From Actinoplanes sp. NBC_00393 (lineage in GTDB: Bacteria; Actinomycetota; Actinomycetes; Mycobacteriales; Micromonosporaceae): 64,000 nucleotides of DNA. Made by a program: the position numbers and the translations under genes. Shown one piece after another: positions 56,766 through 64,000 of this stretch (the stretch's first letter is position 1; every line of letters begins with the position of its first letter). The stretch covers positions 1,082,501-1,146,500 of the forward strand of contig NZ_CP107942.1 in the NCBI RefSeq assembly GCF_036053395.1, read 5' to 3'. Below the pieces are notes generated by a model that was not told where the DNA came from, did not search any database, and saw only the letters and a program-made list of their open reading frames with translations.

Positions 56766-57682
56766 GCCCGTCCCTTGCGGTAGTCGGCGGTGTTCTCGAA
56801 GGCACGCCGCCCTTCGGGCGTCGCATTCCAGAGGTCGTCGGTGGGCGCGGTCACCCGGTCGCGCCAGGCCGTGATCCGCAAAGAAGATGAGGTGTACGCG
56901 GGACGCGGGTCGAGCGGGTGCGCGGCGTTGGCGACCAGCACGATCACCGGCAGTTCGGTGCGGAGCGTGACCGTCGCACCGGGTCCCGCCGAGCCGAGCC
57001 ACTCCGGTCGCCCGTCGGCGTCGATCCGCACGCCCTGGAAGAAGGAGATCGACGGCGGCACATCGCGGCGGCCCAAACCGTGTTTGGAAGCGCCGAGGAT
57101 GAACAGTTCCCGGCCGGCGGGGGAGGGGCCCTCGGGGGAGCCGTCGCCGTACCGCTGCTCGTTGCGGGCCTGCGCCGACGTGCCGTACATGGTGTCGTGC
57201 CGGCCCGACGTGTCACCGGTGACCGTGGCCAGGACTCGGGCCTGGTCGCTGAGCAGCAGCTGCCCGGCGGCGGTGTAGACCTGCCACTGCACCTTGACGG
57301 TGTCGGCCACGTTGAGCCGTTCCCACGGCATGTCCGCGTGGTAGAGCAGCAGCGACGCGCAGGCGTCACCCTCCAGATCGGTCAGCTGGATCGCGGTGCC
57401 GGCCGCGAGCACCCGATGCGCGTAGCCGCCGGGGGCCACCTGCTCGGCCCAGACGACCTCGCCGGGCACGTCGGCCGCGGCAGCCGGCACCGTCGGCCGG
57501 TCCGGGAAGCCGCCGTTCGAGGCGGCCGCCTCCTGGGCGCGGGCATGCGCGCGGGCGCCGGCCGTGGTGGCCGTCGGCTGTGCGGCCGCTTCCTGAGTGC
57601 CGGCGCCGGTTGTCGGCGCGGCCGTCTCCTGGGTGCGGGCGCCGGCCGTGGTGGCTGTCGGCTGCGGCTGGTCGGGCGACAC
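56762..57682 (-). CDS. UAAP1 (urea-carboxylase-associated / carboxyguanidine deiminase subunit)
   Basis: 306 residues from GTG at 57682 (VSPDQPQPTATTAG), which has GAGG 8 bp upstream; other GTG codons lie 6 and 9 bp earlier. The first 60 residues are a low-complexity insert with a twice-repeated PTATTAGAR motif, not expected in this family. The DUF1989 core follows: TAIQLTDLEGDACASLLLYH, TSGRHDTMYGTSAQARNEQR, GASKHGLGRRDVPPSISFFQ. First gene of the operon; divergent from the TetR gene. Confidence 0.88.
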   Translation of the reverse strand: MSPDQPQPTATTAGARTQETAAPTTGAGTQEAAAQPTATTAGARAHARAQEAAASNGGFPDRPTVPAAAADVPGEVVWAEQVAPGGYAHRVLAAGTAIQLTDLEGDACASLLLYHADMPWERLNVADTVKVQWQVYTAAGQLLLSDQARVLATVTGDTSGRHDTMYGTSAQARNEQRYGDGSPEGPSPAGRELFILGASKHGLGRRDVPPSISFFQGVRIDADGRPEWLGSAGPGATVTLRTELPVIVLVANAAHPLDPRPAYTSSSLRITAWRDRVTAPTDDLWNATPEGRRAFENTADYRKGRA

Positions 57683-57695
57683 GAGCACCACCTCA

Positions 57696-57724
57696 ATTTC
57701 TGTCGATTGACCGAAAGTCAATCG
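57696..57724. promoter_or_regulatory. TetR operator upstream of the UAAP operon
   Basis: ATTTCTGTCG (57696-57705) is followed by a perfect 8 bp inverted repeat, CGATTGAC and GTCAATCG, with a 5 bp centre (57704-57724). The core ATTTCTGTCG also occurs, on the other strand, next to the symporter gene (58537-58552). It lies 14-42 bp before the UAAP1 start. Confidence 0.68.
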
Positions 57725-57818
57725 GCTATGGCTCTCGCGCGCGTTTCCGTTCCATGAACACGATGTAACCCGGGCCGCGGGTCCGGCCGGGCGGTCGCCG
57801 CTTGGTACGTTGCCTGCC

Positions 57819-58463
57819 ATGGCACGAGGACGGGGACGCCCGCGCGCATCGGGTGTGCCGGCCTCGGGGCTCAGCACCGAGCAGGAGATCCGGGCGGCAG
57901 CCGCACGGCTGTTCTGCACCGAGGGGTACGGGTCGACCAGCACCTACAAGATCGCCCAGGCGGCCCGGATCTCGCAGGCGACGATGTACCACTATTTCGC
58001 CGGCAAGCACGAAATCCTGCTCGCGCTGCTCCTGGACACGGTCCGGCCGTCGGTCGAGTTCGCCGCGGATTTGACGGCGAGCACCGAGCCTGCGGCCACC
58101 CGATTGTGGCGACTTTGCGCGTACGATGCCCGGCTCTTGCTCTCCGGCGAGGAGAACCTCGGCTCGCTCTACCTGCTGCCCGAACTCGGGGATGAGCGGT
58201 TCGCCCCGTTCCATGTGGAGCGGCAGCGGCTGTTCGAGACGTACCGCGATCTCGTCTCTGCTGCCGGCCACCTTGCCGGCGCCGACCTGGCGGCGGTGAC
58301 CCACCTGGTGTTCGGGCTGGTGGAGAGCGTGATCCTGCGCCGGCGTGCGGACGCCGACCTGGGTCCCGGAATGGAAGCGCGGATCGCTGACGCCGCGCTG
58401 CGCGTCGCTGGGCTCGACGAGGACGCGGTGGCTCGCGCTCGGGGCGCCGCACAGCCGTTGTGA
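57819..58463 (+). CDS. TetR-family regulator of the carboxylase operon and symporter
   Basis: 214 residues from ATG at 57819 (MARGRGRPRASGVPASGLST). HTH region: STYKIAQAARISQATMYHYF, then AGKHEILLALLLDTVRP. The C-terminal domain is all-helical. No ribosome site is evident. It is flanked by two matching operators (57696 and 58537), one for the divergent operon and one for the symporter downstream. Confidence 0.87.
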   Translation: MARGRGRPRASGVPASGLSTEQEIRAAAARLFCTEGYGSTSTYKIAQAARISQATMYHYFAGKHEILLALLLDTVRPSVEFAADLTASTEPAATRLWRLCAYDARLLLSGEENLGSLYLLPELGDERFAPFHVERQRLFETYRDLVSAAGHLAGADLAAVTHLVFGLVESVILRRRADADLGPGMEARIADAALRVAGLDEDAVARARGAAQPL

Positions 58464-58536
58464 CGGTCCATTAACAAAGTTGTCCCGGTCCGGGAAGCAA
58501 CGCCGTAACAAGGCGGCGGCTCAATGGTGATCAATA

Positions 58537-58552
58537 TCTGTCGACCGACAGA
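58537..58552. promoter_or_regulatory. TetR operator upstream of the symporter gene
   Basis: TCTGTCG (58537-58543) and CGACAGA (58546-58552) form a perfect palindrome with 2 bp between arms. On the minus strand it reads ATTTCTGTCGGTCGAC, matching ATTTCTGTCGATTGAC at 57696. It ends 21 bp before the symporter ATG. Confidence 0.7.
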
Positions 58553-58573
58553 AATAATCGCCCAGGAGCCCTC

Positions 58574-60061
58574 ATGATCATTACCGGAGTCGCGCTCACT
58601 GTCTTCATAGTCCTGGTCGTCGGCATCGGGGTGGCCCGGAAGATCGACGGCGACAGCGCCAACTACCTCGTCGCCGGACGCCAGCTCGGCGTCCCCCTCG
58701 TCGCCGTGGCACTGACCACCGCCGCGGTCGACAGCAACGCGACCGTCGGCAACACCGACCTGAGCTCCGCCTACGGGTTCTGGGCGGGCGCCTCCCTCGC
58801 GCTCGGCCTGGCGATCTGTCTGCTGCTGGCCGGCCTGTTCCTGGCCAAGCCGATGAACCGGATGGGCCTGTTCACGCTCGGCGACTTCTTCGCGCGGCGC
58901 TACAACCGGCGGGTCGAGGTCACCGCCTCCGTCCTGATGATCTTCGCGTTCACGATCCTGCTCGCCGGCAACCTGGTCGCCATGGGGTTCCTGGTCGAGT
59001 ACTTCACCGGCATGTCGTACACCATCGGTGTTGTCCTCGCGGTCCTGCTGGTCCTGGCCTACACGATCGGCGGTGGGTTGTTCTCCGACGCCTACACCGC
59101 GGTGATCCAGGCCGTCATCACCGGCGTCGCGACGATCGTGCTGTTCCTCTGGGTGGCCGGCGAATACGGCATCTCGGTCCCGGACGGCCTCGGCCCGTTC
59201 GACTTCGGCCAGCTCACCGACAGCAGCCAGGGCGCGCCGGTCAACTGGGCGACGCTGATCTCCCTCGGCATCGGAGACCTGGTCGCCATCGACTTCATGC
59301 AGCGGATCTTCGCCGCGCGTACCCCGCAGGTCGCCCAGCGCGCCTGCTTCATCGGCGCCGGCGCCACCGCGGTCGTCGGCGTGATCTGGTCCCTGGTAGC
59401 CCTCACCGGCGTCTCCGCCCTGGGCCTGTCCGCCGAGAACGCGCCGATCATCTACCAGCTGCTGGACGACCATGCGCCGATCCTGCTGGCCGTCCTCGTA
59501 CTCTCCGGCATCGTCGCCGCCTCCTTCTCCACCGCCTCCGGCGCCATCCTGGCCACCGCGGCCGTCGCCGTCCGCAACGTCTTCGGCGTACGCCGGGAAG
59601 TCGCCCCCGGCCACCACGACCCGCTGCTGCGCTGGACCCGCGTCGCCATGCTCCCGATCGTCGTCTTCGGCGTGTTCCTCGCGCTGCGCGTCAGCCAGAC
59701 CGGCATCCTGCTGACCCTGGCCTTCGACCTGATGCTGGCCTGCCTGATCGCGCCGTTCCTGCTGGGTCTGTTCTGGAGCCGCGCCACTTCCACGGCGGCC
59801 CTGGTCGGCGCGGGGGTCGGCCTGGTCGTCCGGCTGGTCCTGCTGGCCTTGACCCCGACCCTGTACGGCGTTCCCAACGACCTGTTCTACATCGAGAATT
59901 CGCTGGTCGGGGCGGGATTCGACGGCTGGGCCACGATGGTTGCTGCGGTGGCTGGGGTCGGTTCGTTCGTGGTCACGGCGTTGCTGACCACGTCCCACCA
60001 CACCGAGGAACACAACTTGCGCCACGCCGACCGCACAGCCGAAACCGTCCCCGCGGCCTGA
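58574..60061 (+). CDS. Sodium:solute symporter (SSS family), likely urea or guanidine uptake
   Basis: 495 residues with about 13 helices. SSS-family segments: DSANYLVAGRQLGVPLVAVA, ALTTAAVDSNATVGNTDLSS, YTIGGGLFSDAYTAVIQAVI, GDLVAIDFMQRIFAARTPQV and LVLSGIVAASFSTASGAILA. Ribosome site CAGGAG precedes ATG 58574. Shared operator with the carboxylase operon suggests it imports that pathway's substrate. Confidence 0.88.
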   Translation: MIITGVALTVFIVLVVGIGVARKIDGDSANYLVAGRQLGVPLVAVALTTAAVDSNATVGNTDLSSAYGFWAGASLALGLAICLLLAGLFLAKPMNRMGLFTLGDFFARRYNRRVEVTASVLMIFAFTILLAGNLVAMGFLVEYFTGMSYTIGVVLAVLLVLAYTIGGGLFSDAYTAVIQAVITGVATIVLFLWVAGEYGISVPDGLGPFDFGQLTDSSQGAPVNWATLISLGIGDLVAIDFMQRIFAARTPQVAQRACFIGAGATAVVGVIWSLVALTGVSALGLSAENAPIIYQLLDDHAPILLAVLVLSGIVAASFSTASGAILATAAVAVRNVFGVRREVAPGHHDPLLRWTRVAMLPIVVFGVFLALRVSQTGILLTLAFDLMLACLIAPFLLGLFWSRATSTAALVGAGVGLVVRLVLLALTPTLYGVPNDLFYIENSLVGAGFDGWATMVAAVAGVGSFVVTALLTTSHHTEEHNLRHADRTAETVPAA

Positions 60062-60226
60062 CCCCGGCACCCTTAGCGGCGACCATCCCCTCGCCGGCCG
60101 CCCTTACGTTCCCCGCGCCTCATCGCTGCGGCCGGTCACCCGCTCGCCCGATCCCTGCCACCGATCACCCTCCGCCTTCACTCGCTTCCGCCTTCACTCC
60201 AACTGCCGGTCACTCTGACCCAGCCC

Positions 60227-60406
60227 GGCTGACTGTCAGGGTCGTTTCCGCGGCCGGGATACAGCCGTGAGGGTCAGCTGATCTTTCTGGCTGGCTCTCA
60301 CGGTTGTTTCTTCGGGCCGGAAGCAGCCCTCGGCGCCAGCTGGGGTCTCGTGGCTGGCGCTCACGGCAGTTTCCGTAGCTCCGGTACAGCCGCCATGACG
60401 AGCTGG
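60227..60406. repeat. Dispersed palindromic repeats, three copies between converging genes
   Basis: Three near-palindromes at about 60227-60280, 60289-60341 and 60352-60406, spaced 62-63 bp. Example arms: GGCTGACTGTCAGGGTCGTT and ACAGCCGTGAGGGTCAGCT. The family matches those at 48895 and 50547-50823. Together they take up nearly half of the 397 bp (60062-60458) between the symporter and the dehydrogenase gene; nothing else is seen there. Confidence 0.88.
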
Positions 60407-60458
60407 ACCCTTGAGCGCGGCTTGCGGGTCGTTGTCGGTCCCGCACCGCAGCCGGCGG

Positions 60459-61310
60459 TCACTGGTGTCGGCCGCGCGATCGGGCCTCGAACGCTCGCAC
60501 CACCGCGGCCATGTCTTCGCCGCCGTGACCTGAAGCGGTTGCCTCCGCATACAACTGCCGGCACACCTCCAGCAGCGGCGACTCCACCCCGGCCCGCACG
60601 ATCAACTCGCTGTTGTAGAGCACGTCTCTGACCGCGGCCTGCACCTCGAAGTCTCCATCGCGCAACTTGCGGCCTTTCACCCGGGAGACCGGACTGGCCA
60701 TCGGCCCTGCATCCAGCGTGGCGAGCAGTGTTCCCCGGTCCAGGCCGTGCCGGTCAGCGAAGTGGAACGCCTCGGCCAAGCCGGTGACCATGCTGATCAG
60801 GAAGGTGTTCACGGCGAGCTTCATCAGCAGGGCACCGGGCACCGCGCCGCATCGGACGATCTCCCGGCACATCGGGTGCAGCAGCGGTTCCACCCGAGCG
60901 GCGTCCGGCTCTTCGCCGGCCAGCATGACGACCAGTTCGCCGGCCTCGGCAGGGCCGCGCGATCCGGACACGGGCGCCTCGACGTAGGACCCGCCGGCCA
61001 CCCGGACCCGCGCGGCGAGCCCGGCCGAGTACTCCGGCGCGGTAGTGCCCATATGCACCACAGTCCGCCCGGCGAGGTCGCACCGGCCGAGCACTTGATC
61101 GATGACGGTGTCGTTGGCCAGCATCACGATCACGACGTCAGCCTTGGCGAAGACTTCAGCCGGGTCGGCGGCAACGACCGCGCCCGCCTCGCGGAGCGGC
61201 CCGGCGCGTTCCGGCGTGCGGTTCCAGACGATCAGGTCGGTGCCGGCGCGGGCCAGGTTGAGCGCCATCGGCTGCCCCATCACGCCGAGGCCAAGAAATC
61301 CCGTGGTCAC
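60459..61310 (-). CDS. NAD(P)-dependent beta-hydroxyacid dehydrogenase
   Basis: 283 residues, 3-hydroxyisobutyrate dehydrogenase superfamily. N-terminal nucleotide-binding [20 protein letters not shown], substrate motif [20 protein letters not shown] and catalytic Lys in [13 protein letters not shown] are all intact. GTG start at 61310. The substrate (hydroxyisobutyrate, tartronate semialdehyde or an imine) cannot be told from sequence. Confidence 0.88.
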   Translation of the reverse strand: MTTGFLGLGVMGQPMALNLARAGTDLIVWNRTPERAGPLREAGAVVAADPAEVFAKADVVIVMLANDTVIDQVLGRCDLAGRTVVHMGTTAPEYSAGLAARVRVAGGSYVEAPVSGSRGPAEAGELVVMLAGEEPDAARVEPLLHPMCREIVRCGAVPGALLMKLAVNTFLISMVTGLAEAFHFADRHGLDRGTLLATLDAGPMASPVSRVKGRKLRDGDFEVQAAVRDVLYNSELIVRAGVESPLLEVCRQLYAEATASGHGGEDMAAVVRAFEARSRGRHQ

Positions 61311-61466
61311 CGACCGGACGTTACGCAGCCACGGAGAAAGCAGCCGATGCCAATCCGGCCGGAATTGGTCTGCTGCTCACCCAATCCCGCTGCGGCGCGG
61401 GCCCATCGCCGCTGGCACGGGGCGGCCGCTTTGCCCGTCAGCCGCCGGCCGGCCGCGACTTGCGAC

Positions 61467-62738
61467 TCACGCGGCCCGCTGTTCCCGCGCGACCTGTTGC
61501 GGGGCGTGCTGCCCACCGGTGGCTGGTTCCTCGCGCAGCCCCCAAGGCGAGCCGTACTCCGTAAGCAGATCAAGGAAGGGCCGCGGCGGAAATGCCTCCG
61601 GACCGAGAACGCCCACCCCGGACCAAACCCCACCGGCAAGCAGCTCAAGCGCCACAACCGGGTTGATCGCGGTCTGCCACACCACGGCCTGACTTCCGTA
61701 GTCCGCCATCGACCACTCGTTGTCGACGACGTGATAGAGGTAGACCGCCTTCTCGACGCCGTCGCGCGTACCCCGTACCCATGTTCCTGCGCATGTTTTT
61801 CCTCGCATGCGTGCGCCCAGCGTTGCCGGATCCGGCAGGCTCGCCGCGACCACGTCGCGCGGTGAGACTGTCACCGGTCCGGCCTTGCCTGGCACGATGA
61901 CCGATTCTGTTCGGTCCAGGCCGAGCTGATGCAGGGTTTTGAGGGTGCCGATGAACTGCTCCCCGAGCCCGTACTTGAAGGTGACCCGTCGCGCCGAGAC
62001 CCAGCGCGGGATGAGCAGGACCTCTTCGTGTTCCACGTTCACGCACTCGACCGGCCCGATGCCTTCGGGGAAGTCGAACACCTCGGGCTCGCTGAACGGG
62101 GGAGTGGTGAACCAGCCGCGGTCCCGCTCGTAGATCACCGGCGGGTTGAGGCACTCCTCGATGGTGGTCCAGATGTTGAACGACGGCGCGAAGTCGTAGC
62201 CGTCGACGGTGAGGTTCGCCCCGTCCCGGATGCCGATTTCGTCGATCTCGTCGAACAGTTCGTCGGCGGCGTAGCGGGCGAAGATGTCGGAGAGTCCCGG
62301 CTCGACGCCGATGCCGACGAGCGCCAGCCGGCCCGCCTGCTCCCACTCCTGCGCTTGCTCGAACTGGGCGTCGCCGAGTTTGACGCCGACCTGCTCGTAC
62401 GGCCGGTCGGGGTGCGGCCGGGACAGTGACATGGCCATGTCCAGGTAGGTGACCCCGGCGGTCTTCGCGGCGTCGAACAGCGGCATCACGAACCGCGGGT
62501 CGGTCGCGTTCAGCAGCGCGTCGCAGGCGTGCTCCCGGAGCAGCGCCGCGACCGCCGCGGTGTCCGAGGCGTCCACCTGCTCGGCGCGGAACCGGCTGTC
62601 ACCGGTTGCCGCGACCGCCGCCTGTGCCCGGGCCAGGTCGTAGTCGGCCACCACCATCTCGTCGAAGAACGGCCGCCGCGCCGCGATCCTGGTGATCGCC
62701 GTGCCGACACCGCCCGCTCCCACCAGCAGTACTCGCAT
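61467..62738 (-). CDS. Saccharopine dehydrogenase-family protein
   Basis: 423 residues from ATG at 62738 (MRVLLVGAGGVGTAITRIAA), with GGAG upstream. The Rossmann motif is complete; other family segments are DALLNATDPRFVMPLFDAAK, VGIGVEPGLSDIFARYAADE and MRGKTCAGTWVRGTRDG. These resemble the L-lysine-type or carboxynorspermidine-like branch, with substrate unknown. Divergent from a TetR gene. Confidence 0.88.
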   Translation of the reverse strand: MRVLLVGAGGVGTAITRIAARRPFFDEMVVADYDLARAQAAVAATGDSRFRAEQVDASDTAAVAALLREHACDALLNATDPRFVMPLFDAAKTAGVTYLDMAMSLSRPHPDRPYEQVGVKLGDAQFEQAQEWEQAGRLALVGIGVEPGLSDIFARYAADELFDEIDEIGIRDGANLTVDGYDFAPSFNIWTTIEECLNPPVIYERDRGWFTTPPFSEPEVFDFPEGIGPVECVNVEHEEVLLIPRWVSARRVTFKYGLGEQFIGTLKTLHQLGLDRTESVIVPGKAGPVTVSPRDVVAASLPDPATLGARMRGKTCAGTWVRGTRDGVEKAVYLYHVVDNEWSMADYGSQAVVWQTAINPVVALELLAGGVWSGVGVLGPEAFPPRPFLDLLTEYGSPWGLREEPATGGQHAPQQVAREQRAA

Positions 62739-62826
62739 GGCGTGGAACTCCTCTCGTCGTCCTCGCCTAGATGAAACGCGGACCGGTGTCGTAAGGTCAA
62801 CGGCGTTGGCATAAGGAGGAGCACCG

Positions 62827-63528
62827 ATGCCCAAGGCCGTCGTCCCCGAGGAGAAGCGGCGCCGTCGCCGTCCCACCCGCAGCGGCACGGTCCTGTCCGA
62901 GCAGCTGATCGTCGAGGCGGCCCTGCGCCTGCTGCGCGAACACGGCAGCACCGGTCTCACCGCCCGGCGGCTCGGCCTGGCGCTGGACTGCGACCCGAGC
63001 ACGCTGTACCGCTACTTCCGCGGCATGGACGAGATCATCCTGGCGATCGGCGACGCTCTGATCGGCCAAGCCCTGCGCGGGTGGACCCCGAGCGGCGAGT
63101 GGCGGGCCGACCTGCGCGCGCTCGGCCTGCGCATCCATGACGCGTACGTGGCGCACCCGCAAGCCGCCGTCCTCACCACCAGCCGGGTCACCGGCCGGGC
63201 CAACGAGCTGGCCGCCGACGAGGTGGTCCTGACCGTGCTGAATTCCGCCGGCCTCCCACCCGCCGACACCGTCCGCGTCTATCACGCCTTCATCGACCAG
63301 ACGCTCGCCTTCGCCGCTCTCGACGCGGCGTCGGTCGCCCTGCCGAACGCCGCTCTGCGGGCCGAGGAGGTGGTGTGGCAGTCCACCTACGCCCGGTTGC
63401 CCGCCAGCAGCCACCCGCACATCGCCCGGGTGGCACCTTTGCTCGCCGCCGAGATGGTGACCAGCGCCTACCCCGCCGCCCTCGACCTTCTGCTGAACGG
63501 CATAGCCCACAGCTCATCCCGCCAGTAA
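62827..63528 (+). CDS. TetR-family regulator
   Basis: 233 residues. A basic N-terminus (EEKRRRRRPTRSGTVLSEQL) precedes the HTH (LTARRLGLALDCDPSTLYRY), then a helical ligand domain with TetR_C-type features. AAGGAGGA precedes ATG 62827. It probably controls the divergent saccharopine dehydrogenase-like gene. The last 15 bp overlap the converging SGNH gene. Confidence 0.87.
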   Translation: MPKAVVPEEKRRRRRPTRSGTVLSEQLIVEAALRLLREHGSTGLTARRLGLALDCDPSTLYRYFRGMDEIILAIGDALIGQALRGWTPSGEWRADLRALGLRIHDAYVAHPQAAVLTTSRVTGRANELAADEVVLTVLNSAGLPPADTVRVYHAFIDQTLAFAALDAASVALPNAALRAEEVVWQSTYARLPASSHPHIARVAPLLAAEMVTSAYPAALDLLLNGIAHSSSRQ

Positions 63529-64000
63529 CCACGTAGCCACCAGGTCGGTGACCTGCGCGGCACCCCGGTCGCTCAGATGGATGTGGTCCACCAACAGGGT
63601 CCGCCCACCCGCCTCCGCGACCTCGTCCCAGCTGCGCCGGAACGTGTAGTGCTGCACCGCCGCCCAGAACGCCACCCCGAACGAGAACGCGAAGGGCTCG
63701 GTCTGGCCGGCAAGCAGTGCAGTCATGCGCTCATGCACCGGCAGATAACCCGCGTCGGTCTGCTCCGCCACCTCGCGTACGGCCGCGTTGTACCCCTCCA
63801 GCCGCCGGTTGATCTCAGTGCCCGGATCCTCGCCGAGCGGCGGCAGCGAAGCCAGCGCGATCCGGGCATCGCTCCCGGCGCGGATCCGCTCGACGATCGC
63901 GACCAGGTTCGCCCGGTACTCCGGGACCGGCACCTCGCCCCGCACATCGTTCGTCCCGACCAGCACGGCCACCGCCTCGGGCCGGCAGGCCACCACATCG
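63514..64000 (-). CDS. SGNH-family hydrolase or esterase (5' end outside the window)
   Basis: C-terminal 160 or so residues. Block III VGTNDV (the conserved Asn) and block V DHIHLSDRG (Asp and His of the triad) are present; the catalytic Ser lies beyond the right edge. The frame stays open to base 64000, so the start is not seen. Likely a GDSL-type esterase or lipase. Confidence 0.85.
   Translation of the reverse strand, partial: DVVACRPEAVAVLVGTNDVRGEVPVPEYRANLVAIVERIRAGSDARIALASLPPLGEDPGTEINRRLEGYNAAVREVAEQTDAGYLPVHERMTALLAGQTEPFAFSFGVAFWAAVQHYTFRRSWDEVAEAGGRTLLVDHIHLSDRGAAQVTDLVATWLLAG

Noticed and set aside
57683..57818. Guanidine (ykkC) riboswitch upstream of the UAAP operon
   Set aside because: The 136 bp contains the TetR inverted repeat but none of the long conserved ykkC core that I could recognise. 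A covariance model search would settle it.

Overview
The window is a 64 kb piece of a very GC-rich chromosome with strong G/C at third codon positions and frequent GTG starts. Gene content includes F420-type oxidoreductase, many TetR regulators, several ECF/SigE sigma factors, MEDS-domain sensors and c-di-GMP enzymes. This fits a high-GC actinomycete, most likely Micromonosporaceae (Actinoplanes-like); the genus is an inference. I saw no rRNA, tRNA, phage genes, transposase or true CRISPR array.

Layout. 1-16 kb is sensing and transport: a DrrAB-like ABC exporter with its histidine kinase (cut by the left edge), a chemoreceptor with a CHASE4-like sensor, a PIG-V-like mannosyltransferase, a coupled pair of MEDS proteins (one with STAS, one with an anti-sigma-type ATPase domain), two c-di-GMP enzymes, and a MacB-like ABC exporter divergent from a GntR-TetR hybrid regulator. 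15-22 kb holds a secreted serine hydrolase, a frameshifted LLM oxidoreductase, an array of seven long hairpins, a short UvrA, a WYL regulator, and a secreted Cip1-like protein behind a perfect CebR-type operator. 22-27 kb is a YtfQRT/YjfF-type sugar ABC operon. 27-36 kb holds a TPP enzyme, an MFS carrier, two CNNM/CorC proteins, a GGDEF protein and an ECF sigma with its membrane partner.

36-46 kb is the accessory part: tandem arrays (42 bp, 44 bp, 20 bp), a Gly-rich repeat protein, a SigE-family sigma with a membrane partner, a beta-propeller gene, and a sigma / small protein / TPR-CHAT protease / intracellular subtilase cluster. 46-50 kb has an epoxide hydrolase homologue that lacks its nucleophile and catalytic His, behind two TetR operators, then a membrane protein and a surface propeller protein. 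50-60 kb is a urea-carboxylase-type operon (UAAP1, UAAP2, carboxylase, allophanate hydrolase) divergent from a TetR gene and a sodium:solute symporter; the UAAP pair suggests guanidine rather than urea as substrate. 60-64 kb has two dehydrogenases, a TetR gene and an SGNH hydrolase cut by the right edge.

Two observations stand out. First, a dispersed family of long palindromes, whose arms end in GTTTC and GAAAC, sits at gene 3' ends at 48.9, 50.5-50.8 and 60.2-60.4 kb, with a related array at 17.4-17.8 kb; many other tandem arrays occur, and those inside genes have units that are multiples of three. Second, the sigma-CHAT-subtilase cluster pairs two intact proteases, neither with a secretion signal, with a dedicated sigma factor.
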